DNA of 15,913 nucleotides, from the NCBI RefSeq assembly GCF_900549175.1, contig NZ_URNN01000078.1, positions 1 to 15,913 on the forward strand. Direction: 5' to 3'. This DNA comes from an uncultured Prevotella sp. (lineage in GTDB: Bacteria; Bacteroidota; Bacteroidia; Bacteroidales; Bacteroidaceae). The position numbers were made by a program, and so were the translations under genes. Below, one piece after another: positions 1-6,716 of the stretch. The notes below the pieces were generated by a model. The model was not told the origin of the DNA. It worked only from the letters and a program-made list of their open reading frames with translations, and made no database searches. Position 1 is the first letter of the stretch. Each line of letters starts with the position of its first letter.

Positions 1-47
1 AACGATAATTTTTCTTCGTCAGTATAATACTTGACTGCTTTTTTCAT
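1..47 (-). CDS. N-terminal fragment of an unidentified leftward gene (cut by window edge)
   Basis: On the minus strand an ATG at 47 opens a frame that stays open to the window edge and gives MKKAVKYYTDEEKLS. An in-frame TAA lies five codons upstream, so this ATG is the first possible start after a stop. The lysine-rich opening and A-rich codons look like an ordinary bacterial N-terminus. Only 15 residues are visible, so no family can be named and the frame could be accidental. If real, the gene diverges from the exporter operon that starts at 209, and the two would share the 161-bp gap. Confidence 0.45.
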   Translation of the reverse strand, partial: MKKAVKYYTDEEKLS

Positions 48-174
48 CTTGATAATGTTTTTTTAGAACTGTCAAGTTATTCAGTACACTACACCATCAG
101 TATCTTGCGGCCATACTTATAGTTGCTATCGAAACATTCACTAACCGGCGGCTCCCGTTATTGATAAAATTCCG

Positions 175-182
175 TTCCTTTG
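175..182 (+). promoter_or_regulatory. Putative Bacteroidota -7 element for the exporter operon
   Basis: TTCCTTTG matches the phylum consensus TAnnTTTG with one mismatch and is followed by CAGC. It sits 26 bases before the ATG at 209, a normal distance for a short Bacteroidota leader. I see no good -33 TTG at the right spacing; the TTG at 161 is too close. Confidence 0.45.
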
Positions 183-208
183 CAGCGCAAATTTTAAAAC
201 ATAAGAAA

Positions 209-400
209 ATGAACTATCCTTTGATTACATGGAGCCTCATCGTGGGCATGATAACCGTGATTATCATGGTGCGTTTCGTCATTGCCTCAGGCATCAGACG
301 CAGGAACCGCCATCCTTTGGTGGAGATTGGAAGCGAGCGTGAAGAGTTTTTCGTTCCGGGAGACCCGGTCAACAGTGATGACTATGATGACGAAGACTGA
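209..400 (+). CDS. Small single-pass membrane protein, unknown function
   Basis: A 63-residue protein starting MNYPLITW. The open frame reaches back to a TTG at 161, but the ATG at 209 is the first conventional start and lies just after a probable -7 element. Residues about 5-27 form one hydrophobic membrane segment (LITWSLIVGMITVIIMVRFV), followed by a basic RRRNRH patch that should face the cytoplasm. A strongly acidic tail ends DDYDDED. The last codons overlap the start of the ThrE-domain gene by up to 23 bases, which implies translational coupling and a shared transcript. I do not recognise a family. A small accessory subunit of the exporter encoded next to it is possible, but that is inferred only from the overlap. 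Confidence 0.62.
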   Translation: MNYPLITWSLIVGMITVIIMVRFVIASGIRRRNRHPLVEIGSEREEFFVPGDPVNSDDYDDED

Positions 401-1172
401 CAACCGCCGGCCGACATCGCAGGAGCTGTGCTTCTTCCTGTCGCGCTATTGCTCGTGGCTGCTCGGATGCGGCGCCACGTGCATAAGGCTTGAGAAGAAC
501 GTGACGCGCATGGCACAGGCCTACGGCAAGGAGACCGACATGACCATCATGCCCCGCCACGTCCATATCTCGGTGTGGGAGAAGGGCACGGCCGACACCG
601 TCACGTCGATAGCCTCGATGCACCACTGCCCCACCAGCTTCAACATGAACAGCCGCCTGAGCGAGCTTAGCTGGGAGGTGGCCGACGGTAAAATAAGCTT
701 CGACGAAGCCATCGGGCGTTTCGACCGCATCATCTCCGATGACAACCAGAACCGATGGACGGTGCTTCTACTCGTCGCCTTCGCCAACGCATCGTTCTGC
801 CGGCTCTTCGGCGGTGACGCCGCAGCCATGGCGACAGTGGCCGCGGCGACCATGGCGGGCTATTACATCAAGCAACTGCTTCTCTCCCGCGGGCTCGACC
901 TGCGGATTGTGTTCATCGCCTGCGCGTTCGTCTCGGCCGTTCTCGGTGCGACGGGGCGTCTGTTCGCCATCGGCACAACCCCGTCGGTGGCCCTCGGAAC
1001 GAGCGTGCTCTATCTCGTGCCGGGCATTCCGTTCCTCAATTCGTTCAGCGACATGCTCTGCCGCCACTACATCTGCTCCATCTGCCGCTTCGCCGACGCC
1101 CTCGTGCTGACGGCCTGTCTCTCGGCCGGACTGTGCTGCGCCATGCTGCTGATGGACGTGGGGATGTTCTGA
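378..1172 (+). CDS. Threonine/serine exporter family protein, N-terminal half (ThrE domain PF06738, YjjP-like)
   Basis: A 264-residue inner-membrane protein from the start MTMMTKTDN. The ATGs at 384 and 387 are equally possible; the longer frame back to 282 only reads the upstream small gene out of frame. The first ~125 residues are soluble and match the ThrE/DUF1212 pattern (RLEKNVTRMAQAYGKE, then HVHISVW). About five hydrophobic helices follow. The VPGIPFLNSFSDML stretch is the typical PG-containing turn of this family. E. coli YjjP has a similar length and works with YjjB as a dicarboxylate (succinate) exporter; in corynebacteria one fused ThrE protein exports threonine and serine. The substrate here cannot be told from sequence. 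The gene ends three bases before the YjjB-like partner. Confidence 0.85.
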   Translation: MTMMTKTDNRRPTSQELCFFLSRYCSWLLGCGATCIRLEKNVTRMAQAYGKETDMTIMPRHVHISVWEKGTADTVTSIASMHHCPTSFNMNSRLSELSWEVADGKISFDEAIGRFDRIISDDNQNRWTVLLLVAFANASFCRLFGGDAAAMATVAAATMAGYYIKQLLLSRGLDLRIVFIACAFVSAVLGATGRLFAIGTTPSVALGTSVLYLVPGIPFLNSFSDMLCRHYICSICRFADALVLTACLSAGLCCAMLLMDVGMF

Positions 1173-1175
1173 ATA

Positions 1176-1703
1176 ATGAACATCAGAAAACAGGGAAACA
1201 TAAACAACAATATATCTATAATGTGTAGCAATTCTCTTCAAGACGCATTGTTCGCGGCGATTGCCGCCATCGGTTTTGCGGCGATAAGCAATCCGCCGCG
1301 ACGGGCATACATCTATTGTGCCCTCATTGCGGCCATCGGCCACTCACTCAGATACATGCTCATCAACGGCGACATCGCCCACATCAACATCGTCGTGGCC
1401 ACTCTTCCGGCCTCGCTGTTCATCGGTACGCTCGCCGTATTCATGGCACCGATGGCAAAGACACCGGCCGAGACATATCTCTTTCCGGCGCTGCTGCCGA
1501 TGATACCCGGAATATATGCCTATCGGGCGTTCGGGTCGCTGGCGGCGTGCATGCTTCAGGAGAGTCAGGAGGCGTTCGGAACATACTTCTATCTCTTCGT
1601 CCACAACGCCCTCACCGCCACCGGAATAATACTATGCATGGTTACCGGCGCTACGCTGCCTATATTCATATTCAAAAAAATCGCCTTCCAAGCAACAAGA
1701 TAG
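1176..1703 (+). CDS. Threonine/serine exporter family protein, C-terminal half (ThrE_2/DUF3815, YjjB-like)
   Basis: A 175-residue, almost wholly hydrophobic protein with four or five predicted membrane helices. The PALLPMIPGIYAYRAFGSLA stretch near residues 105-125 is the hallmark of the ThrE_2/DUF3815 half of the family. YjjB of E. coli is slightly shorter (157 residues). An alternative start at 1221 (MCSNSLQDALFAA) gives 160 residues and a better family fit, whereas 1176 is closer to the upstream stop and fits coupled translation. The protein presumably assembles with the product of 378-1172 into one exporter. The stop lies inside the left arm of an inverted repeat (1699-1719) that precedes the LysR gene. 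Confidence 0.85.
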   Translation: MNIRKQGNINNNISIMCSNSLQDALFAAIAAIGFAAISNPPRRAYIYCALIAAIGHSLRYMLINGDIAHINIVVATLPASLFIGTLAVFMAPMAKTPAETYLFPALLPMIPGIYAYRAFGSLAACMLQESQEAFGTYFYLFVHNALTATGIILCMVTGATLPIFIFKKIAFQATR

Positions 1704-1719
1704 CCGCCAAATGGCTATC
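1699..1719. repeat. Inverted repeat overlapping the LysR promoter and the exporter stop codon
   Basis: Seven-base arms GATAGCC (1699-1705) and GGCTATC (1713-1719) are separated by seven bases. The left arm contains the TAG stop of the YjjB-like gene. The right arm shares its last four bases with the -7 box of the next gene. It could be an operator (autorepression is common for LysR proteins) or a weak terminator. There is only a short T run after it (CTTTG), so an operator seems more likely. Confidence 0.5.
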
Positions 1720-1723
1720 TTTG
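1716..1723 (+). promoter_or_regulatory. Bacteroidota -7 element of the LysR gene
   Basis: TATCTTTG is an exact match to TAnnTTTG and is followed by CAG. The distance to the ATG at 1766 leaves a leader of roughly 36 bases. No clear TTG -33 element is seen about 20 bases upstream, which would fit a promoter that depends on an activator. Confidence 0.6.
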
Positions 1724-1765
1724 CAGTCAAGTAACAATTCAGAACGGCAACACCTACTTATCAAG

Positions 1766-2671
1766 ATGGAACTGCGTCAACTAAGATATTTCGTGAAAGT
1801 GGCCGAGACGCTCAACTTCTCCGAAGCGGCCAAAGTGCTGTGCATAACCCAAAGCACGCTGTCACAACAAGTGAAACAGCTCGAAAACGAGCTGGGCACC
1901 ACGCTACTCGTACGGAGCAGTCATAGCGTAGCCATGACCGAAGCCGGCCGCGAGCTCCTGCCCTACGCCCAGAAGACGCTGCGCGAGGCGGAGCTCTGCA
2001 AAACGCGCATCAGCGACCTCAACAGCCTTGCGGCCGGCACGCTCAACATCGGCGTGACCTATTCGTTCAGCCCGATACTGACCGAAACACTCATCACCTT
2101 CGTGCGGATGTACCCCAAAATCAAGCTGAACATCTTCTACAAGCCCATGACAGAGCTTATGGAACTGCTCCGCGAACGCGAGGTTGACTTTGCACTCGCC
2201 TTCCGCCCCACGCGCCACATCGACGGCGTGGAGTCTCACATCATCTTCCAAAACTGCCTTTCGGCCATCGTCAGCACGAGCCATCCGCTGGCCAGCCACG
2301 ACAGGGTGACCATTGCGGAACTGGAAAAATACGACCTCGCCCTGCCGTCGAAGGGTCTTCAGGCACGCAACGCCTTCGAGCATATCGTCACCCCGTACAA
2401 CAAGTTCCGCATACGCATAGAACTGAACGAGGTGAACATCCTCCTGAAACTCATACGCCAGAGCAAGTTCGTCTCCGTGCTCGCCGAGGCCACCATCCAC
2501 AACGAGACGGGCGTGAAGGCTATCCCGCTCGACATTCCTGACAACGAGATGAGCGGCTGCGTACATACGCTGAAGGACACGTATCACAAGAAATCCATGC
2601 TTGAGTTCATCCGGCTGCTCAACGAGTCGCTTGCCGTAAAGGAACGGCAGAACGCGTGGATTGAGAAATAA
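1766..2671 (+). CDS. LysR family transcriptional regulator
   Basis: A 301-residue LysR-type regulator, the usual length for the family. The open frame extends back to 1316, but only the ATG at 1766 gives the canonical opening MELRQLRYFVKVAETLNFSEAAKVL. The winged helix-turn-helix covers residues about 1-60, with TQSTLSQQVKQLENELG as recognition helix and wing start. A linker helix and a periplasmic-binding-like effector domain (about 90-295) follow. The effector is not recognisable from sequence; automated tools may call it CynR-like, which I would not trust as a function. It lies downstream of the exporter pair and 25 bases upstream of the peptidase gene, all in the same direction. It may control either set, and the inverted repeat at its own promoter suggests autoregulation. 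Confidence 0.93.
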   Translation: MELRQLRYFVKVAETLNFSEAAKVLCITQSTLSQQVKQLENELGTTLLVRSSHSVAMTEAGRELLPYAQKTLREAELCKTRISDLNSLAAGTLNIGVTYSFSPILTETLITFVRMYPKIKLNIFYKPMTELMELLREREVDFALAFRPTRHIDGVESHIIFQNCLSAIVSTSHPLASHDRVTIAELEKYDLALPSKGLQARNAFEHIVTPYNKFRIRIELNEVNILLKLIRQSKFVSVLAEATIHNETGVKAIPLDIPDNEMSGCVHTLKDTYHKKSMLEFIRLLNESLAVKERQNAWIEK

Positions 2672-2696
2672 TCATGGTGCCCTGTTATATTAAAAT

Positions 2697-3182
2697 ATGA
2701 AAATGAAAACAGACGATGTGCAACATAACATTCATGCCAACAGAGTCATGTTACCCAACACCTTGCTGTTTAAGGAGGTGGAGAGAATTTTGGCCGGCGG
2801 ACAGTCGGTCAAGCTGAAGGTAACAGGAAACAGTATGCTCCCCTTCATTGTCGGAGGACGTGACTGCGTACTTATCCAACAACATTCCGGAATCGAAGCA
2901 TTACAGGTAGGGCAGATTGTCTTGGCACATTTGCCTGACAGACGGTATGTACTGCACCGCATAGTCCGTATCTGCGGAACGGAAATCACCCTGATGGGAG
3001 ACGGCAACCTCCGGGGAACAGAATGTTGCCGGTTTTCCGATATAATGGGAGTTGTCACAAAAATCATCCGCAACGGCCGTTATGTCAACTGCGACACAAA
3101 ACTTGAAAGGTATAAGGCGGAGCTATGGGGCAGACTGCTCCCCATCCGCCGGTATTTGCTATATATATACAGACGGATATGA
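2697..3182 (+). CDS. S24/S26 family peptidase (SipW-like Ser-His type), no membrane anchor
   Basis: A 161-residue protein with the signal-peptidase/LexA-type fold signature. The G-N-S-M-L-P motif places the nucleophile at Ser46. YVLHRIV puts a His at residue 87 where bacterial leader peptidases carry Lys, so this resembles the Ser-His (S26B/SipW) type. MGDGN at 100-104 is the next conserved box. Unlike true signal peptidases it has no clear membrane helix, only a weakly hydrophobic, Arg-rich C-terminus. The stop overlaps the start of the ABC exporter gene in an ATGA, so the two are translated together. The likely role is to trim a peptide or protein exported by that transporter; in Bacteroidota, such peptidases sit near ABC exporters in peptide-maturation loci. 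No PqqD-like chaperone or precursor gene is seen here. Start 2703 is an alternative. Confidence 0.8.
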   Translation: MKMKTDDVQHNIHANRVMLPNTLLFKEVERILAGGQSVKLKVTGNSMLPFIVGGRDCVLIQQHSGIEALQVGQIVLAHLPDRRYVLHRIVRICGTEITLMGDGNLRGTECCRFSDIMGVVTKIIRNGRYVNCDTKLERYKAELWGRLLPIRRYLLYIYRRI

Positions 3183-4846
3183 ATATAAAGGATGGAATGA
3201 GTATAATAGAGGGGACAAGATGGCTATGGAACACCTCAAGGGGCTACCATTCTTCCATTTTTACGGCCATCCTTGCCGGAACGGCACGTATCGGCGTGTC
3301 CCTCACGTTCGTCTGGCTCAGTAAACACCTGATAGACATCGCCACCCGACAGACCGCCGGAAACATAACCACGGGGCTGGCGGCCATGGCCGGATGCGTT
3401 GTCCTGCAACTATTGCTGTCCTCATCTGTCAGCCGCCTCTATGCTCATACGGAGATCAGCCTGCGCAACAAACTGCGGCAATGTCTGCTCGAACATATTC
3501 TGAAAAGCCGGTGGAACGGGCGTGATCCCTTCCATTCCGGCGACATGACCAACCGCATGGAAAAAGACGTATATACAGTGACAGGTCTGCTGGCCGGTTC
3601 CATCCCTTCGGCAGTAATCACGTTATTCCAGTTGACAGGTGCGGCACTGTTCCTGTTCTGCCTCGACCCGCGACCGGCTGTTGTCATCCTCTTCATCATG
3701 CCATTGGCATTGCTGTTCAGCAAGTTCTATATGAAACGTATGCGACAACAGACACGTGAGATACGTGCCATGGACAGCCGTTTGCAAAGCCATTTGCAGG
3801 AAAGCCTGCAACACCGCACACTGATTTCCACCTTAGAATATACCCCGATGGCGGCGGGCACGACGGCCGCCCTACAGTCGGGACTGAAAAGGCTGGTGAT
3901 GCGGCGCAACTCGTTTTCAATCTTTTCAAGTTTCATGGTGCAGGCGGGATTCGCCCTCGGCTATGTCACCGCCTTTGCATGGGGCATAAAAGGCTTGAAC
4001 GACGGAACCGTAACATTCGGCACGATGACAGCTTTCCTGCAGTTAGTGGCACAAGTGCAACGCCCCATTGTAGAACTGAGCAGGCTATTTCCGGCCTTCA
4101 TCAATGCACAGACTTCTATAGAAAGGATTAACGAACTCACCTCCATGCCATTAGAAGAACAAGGATGTCCCGTAATATTGGAAGGCATGGCCGGCATCCG
4201 TATGGAGAATGTCACTTTTGCCTATCCTGACGGGAAGCGTAAAGTGATAGAACACTTCACACACGATTTCGAGCCGGGCAGCCTGACTGCCATACTCGGA
4301 GAAACAGGCAGCGGAAAGAGCACATTGGTAAGGCTTGTACTGGCACTGCTGCAACCAGACGGAGGGAGCATCACATTGTACGACCAAAACCGTTCTGTAC
4401 CAGCTTCACCGCTTACACGGGGAAATTTCGTGTATGTCCCGCAAGGTAATACACTTGTCAGCGGAACATTGCGCGACAACCTGCTGTTAGGCAACCCGGA
4501 AGCTACCGACGCACAGATGTGGGAAGCACTGCATACGGCGGCGGCCGATTTTGCACATGAACTGCCACAAGGTCTGGACACCCCCTGCGGCGAGATGGGA
4601 ACAGGAATGAGCGAAGGGCAGGCACAACGCATAGCCATCGCACGCGGACTGCTTCGCCCCGGTAACATCGTCCTGTTGGATGAGCCTACCTCCGCACTCG
4701 ATTCAGATACCGGACAAACACTGCAGGAACGCCTCCAACACGCCATCCGAGGCAAGACTCTAATCATCATCACCCATCAAGAACAGACAGCACGGCTCTG
4801 CAACGCCGTTATACGGATGAAATGTGAAGCACCAAAGAAATCATAG
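3179..4846 (+). CDS. ABC exporter, fused membrane and ATPase domains
   Basis: A 555-residue half-transporter of the MsbA/lipid-peptide exporter type. The start at 3179 is chosen because its ATG overlaps the stop of the peptidase gene (ATGA); an open frame continues back to 3125, and 3197 is a later option. Residues about 20-300 carry six membrane helices. The ATPase domain has an aromatic A-loop (FAYPDG), Walker A GETGSGKST at 374-382, the signature MSEGQ at 477-481 (variant of LSGGQ), Walker B IVLLDE at 497-502 and the switch His533 in ITHQ. All catalytic residues are present. There is no N-terminal C39 peptidase domain, so any leader removal must be done by another protein, and the coupled S24/S26 peptidase is the obvious candidate. 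It is expected to act as a homodimer in the inner membrane; substrate unknown. Confidence 0.92.
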   Translation: MNIKDGMSIIEGTRWLWNTSRGYHSSIFTAILAGTARIGVSLTFVWLSKHLIDIATRQTAGNITTGLAAMAGCVVLQLLLSSSVSRLYAHTEISLRNKLRQCLLEHILKSRWNGRDPFHSGDMTNRMEKDVYTVTGLLAGSIPSAVITLFQLTGAALFLFCLDPRPAVVILFIMPLALLFSKFYMKRMRQQTREIRAMDSRLQSHLQESLQHRTLISTLEYTPMAAGTTAALQSGLKRLVMRRNSFSIFSSFMVQAGFALGYVTAFAWGIKGLNDGTVTFGTMTAFLQLVAQVQRPIVELSRLFPAFINAQTSIERINELTSMPLEEQGCPVILEGMAGIRMENVTFAYPDGKRKVIEHFTHDFEPGSLTAILGETGSGKSTLVRLVLALLQPDGGSITLYDQNRSVPASPLTRGNFVYVPQGNTLVSGTLRDNLLLGNPEATDAQMWEALHTAAADFAHELPQGLDTPCGEMGTGMSEGQAQRIAIARGLLRPGNIVLLDEPTSALDSDTGQTLQERLQHAIRGKTLIIITHQEQTARLCNAVIRMKCEAPKKS

Positions 4847-4853
4847 TCAAACA

Positions 4854-4908
4854 AGAAAGAGGCTGTGTCAAAATAAAGCTCATGCACATTTTGACACAAC
4901 CTCTTTCT
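4854..4908. terminator. Very long hairpin, bidirectional terminator between convergent genes
   Basis: The arms 4854-4874 and 4888-4908 are 21 bases each and pair at 20 of 21 positions, around a 13-base loop. The right arm is followed by TATTTTTC on the plus strand; leftward, the other side gives a T-rich run too. It lies 7 bases after the ABC exporter stop and 23 bases from the end of the convergent AAA-ATPase gene, so it can terminate both. The arms are much longer than needed for a terminator, so an origin as a short dispersed repeat is possible. Confidence 0.85.
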
Positions 4909-4931
4909 ATTTTTCAGGGATTTCCATATTT

Positions 4932-6488
4932 TCATTTCAGTCTGATCACCCACTTCTCTATATTCCTCGTCTCTGAAGAGAAGTTCAGACCGATGTGAAA
5001 CACCGTTGTGCCATCGGTGCTGAAAGGAAGAGAATACCCCTTGTCCGTAATCTGCCGAAGTGCATCTTCTGCCGTGCCATCGAGTTTGAATTCCATTATG
5101 TATGTATAGCCCCGGCTTTGCAGCACCATGTCGATGCGCCCGCAACTCGTGTGGTATTCGGCACGCACATACATGCCGAGCAACTTGAAGAGGATAAACA
5201 GGACATTCTGGTAATGGTTCTCCAAATCCTTCACAAGTTCGTAAGGGGTGTCGGAGAAGAAGCTCTTCAGGCGGGTGAGGAAGGCATCCGGCCGCCCGGC
5301 ACGCAGCTCCTGCACAAATTTCTGTACGTGGAACGGGGCCTCAACAGGATTCAGTGACGTATAATAAGGAAGCAGGAAACGGAAGAACCCATCCTCCACC
5401 TCGGCATTGGGGAAGCCCAAGCGATAAGTGCGGAATTCCGGGTCATAATCCTTAATCGTCAGATACCCGCTTTGGTATATCACCGGTATGGGGTTGGTAG
5501 AGGCGACATCAACACTATTGAGCACGTCTTCAGTGACATATTCGTCAGACATGCGCTCCAAGCTGTAGTTCTGCGTGCGGAGCAGATGGACCAGATAAGT
5601 GGGTGTGCCCGTCTCGAACCAGTAGCTGCCGAAGGCGTTGGCATCGAAGGCGTTCAGTACACTGAACGGGTTGTAAATGCCCGGCATACCGGCCGTGAAA
5701 TGGTAACCGTCGTAAAGACGGGTCATCTCGACCGTTATATCATCGACCGACATGTCCAACTCTGCGGCCATACGCTCCATATACGCGCCAAAGTCGCGTT
5801 GGAGCTCGGCACCCGTGATGCCGCATATCTCATGGTAGTCCTTGCGCATGGAGATGTCCTTCAGATTGTTCAGGTCGCTGAACACGCTCACCTTGCCGAA
5901 TTTGGTGACACCAGTCAGCATGGCGAACTTGATGTACTGGTCACCCGACTTCAATGCACCGTAGAAAGCCTTCAACGTGTTGCGATAGGATTCCTGAAGT
6001 TCGGGATTGCCTATGGCCTGAAGCATCGGCTTGTCATATTCGTCTATCAGAATGGCTACACGCTTACCCGTCTTTTCGCAGGCCCGCTGTATGATACCGA
6101 GAAAACGGAGCGACAGTGAACGTTCCGACTCCCTTGCGCCATACAACACCTCCCACTGGGAAAGCGCATTGTCCAGAATCTCTTCAAGTGCCCCGGGCGA
6201 CTCGTATTTCTGAGTGTTCAAGTCAAGATGCAGTACAGGATATTTATCCCACTTCTGTTCCAAACCGGCGATGGCAAGCCCCTCGAACAAATCGCGCCGA
6301 CCATCAAAATAGGAATGAAGGGTGGAAAGCAACAGGCTCTTGCCGAAACGGCGGGGACGGGAAAGAAAATAATAACGCCCGGTAGTGACAAGTTTATACA
6401 CCACCTCCGTCTTGTCAACGTAAAGATAACCGTCTTTACGGAGACTCTCGAAATTCTGGATGCCTATCGGCAAGTTTTGAAGTGCCAT
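4932..6488 (-). CDS. AAA-ATPase-like protein with C-terminal PD-(D/E)XK nuclease domain (PF09820 + DUF1703)
   Basis: A 518-residue protein of a family found in many copies in Bacteroidales genomes. The N-terminus has the conserved YVDKTE segment (23-28) and a P-loop variant RPRRFGKS (44-51) that lacks the usual first glycine, as is normal for this family. Walker B is VAILIDEYDKPML with D149 and E150, followed by a sensor-like LTGVTKFGK (191-199). The C-terminal domain (about 420-518) shows GRIDMVL (D453) and IMEFK (E466, K468), the PD-(D/E)XK nuclease core. It is therefore probably an ATP-dependent nucleic-acid-cleaving or -binding enzyme. Its biological role is not established; defence or mobile-element functions have been suggested. 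It has its own promoter and no partner gene beside it. The start is the first ATG after the -7 box. Confidence 0.9.
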   Translation of the reverse strand: MALQNLPIGIQNFESLRKDGYLYVDKTEVVYKLVTTGRYYFLSRPRRFGKSLLLSTLHSYFDGRRDLFEGLAIAGLEQKWDKYPVLHLDLNTQKYESPGALEEILDNALSQWEVLYGARESERSLSLRFLGIIQRACEKTGKRVAILIDEYDKPMLQAIGNPELQESYRNTLKAFYGALKSGDQYIKFAMLTGVTKFGKVSVFSDLNNLKDISMRKDYHEICGITGAELQRDFGAYMERMAAELDMSVDDITVEMTRLYDGYHFTAGMPGIYNPFSVLNAFDANAFGSYWFETGTPTYLVHLLRTQNYSLERMSDEYVTEDVLNSVDVASTNPIPVIYQSGYLTIKDYDPEFRTYRLGFPNAEVEDGFFRFLLPYYTSLNPVEAPFHVQKFVQELRAGRPDAFLTRLKSFFSDTPYELVKDLENHYQNVLFILFKLLGMYVRAEYHTSCGRIDMVLQSRGYTYIMEFKLDGTAEDALRQITDKGYSLPFSTDGTTVFHIGLNFSSETRNIEKWVIRLK

Positions 6489-6513
6489 GATTGCTATTGT
6501 TTGTTTGTTAAAG

Positions 6514-6521
6514 CAAAGATA
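6514..6521 (-). promoter_or_regulatory. Bacteroidota -7 element of the AAA-ATPase/nuclease gene
   Basis: On the minus strand this reads TATCTTTG, an exact TAnnTTTG, followed by C. The leader to the ATG at 6488 would be about 20 bases and A/C-rich. A TTTG at 6546-6549 is about 24 bases upstream, slightly farther than the usual -33 spacing. Confidence 0.6.
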
Positions 6522-6657
6522 CGATATTTATCCGAATATACGTTTCAAAAAAGAAGTTTTTTGTTCCTTTTCTTCATGAACCTCTTGTAAATAGCGCCAG
6601 TAACCACACTTATTGTGAATCACCTCATAAATAAATGTACTATTATTCTGATTTCGG

Positions 6658-6688
6658 TTGATTATTCCAAAAATTTTTCATAACTTTG
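6658..6688 (+). promoter_or_regulatory. Bacteroidota promoter of the pectinesterase gene
   Basis: A -33 TTG (6658-6660) and an exact -7 TAACTTTG (6681-6688) are separated by 20 bases, the classical spacing for the primary sigma factor of this phylum. Transcription should begin around 6693-6696, leaving an A-rich leader of about 20-25 bases before the ATG at 6717. Confidence 0.75.
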
Positions 6689-6716
6689 TAACCCGAACTA
6701 CTAAAAACAAAAGACA

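Larger units (their letters stand above)
6489..6716. other. Divergent intergenic region between nuclease and pectinesterase genes
   Basis: An AT-rich gap of 228 bases. It holds a leftward -7 box (6514-6521) and a rightward -33/-7 promoter (6658-6688). Between them is a small palindrome, CACActtatTGTG (6605-6617), which could be an operator but is too short to be sure. No RNA gene or short coding frame is convincing here. Confidence 0.6.

Noticed and set aside
29..77. ACTTGAC ... GTCAAGT inverted repeat before the leftward partial gene
   Set aside because: Arms of seven bases separated by 35 bases are expected by chance in such AT-rich sequence.
1316..1765. 150-residue N-terminal extension of the LysR frame
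   Set aside because: It reads the exporter gene out of frame and is rich in His/Arg; the LysR family start is at 1766 after a -7 box.
5472..6119. 215-codon plus-strand frame opposite the AAA-ATPase gene
   Set aside because: Shadow of the AAA-ATPase/nuclease gene; no domain features of its own.
6546..6585. Possible second copy of the terminator repeat flanking the nuclease gene (AACCTCTT near 6575)
   Set aside because: Only eight bases are shared with the terminator arm, too few to define the gene as a mobile cassette.
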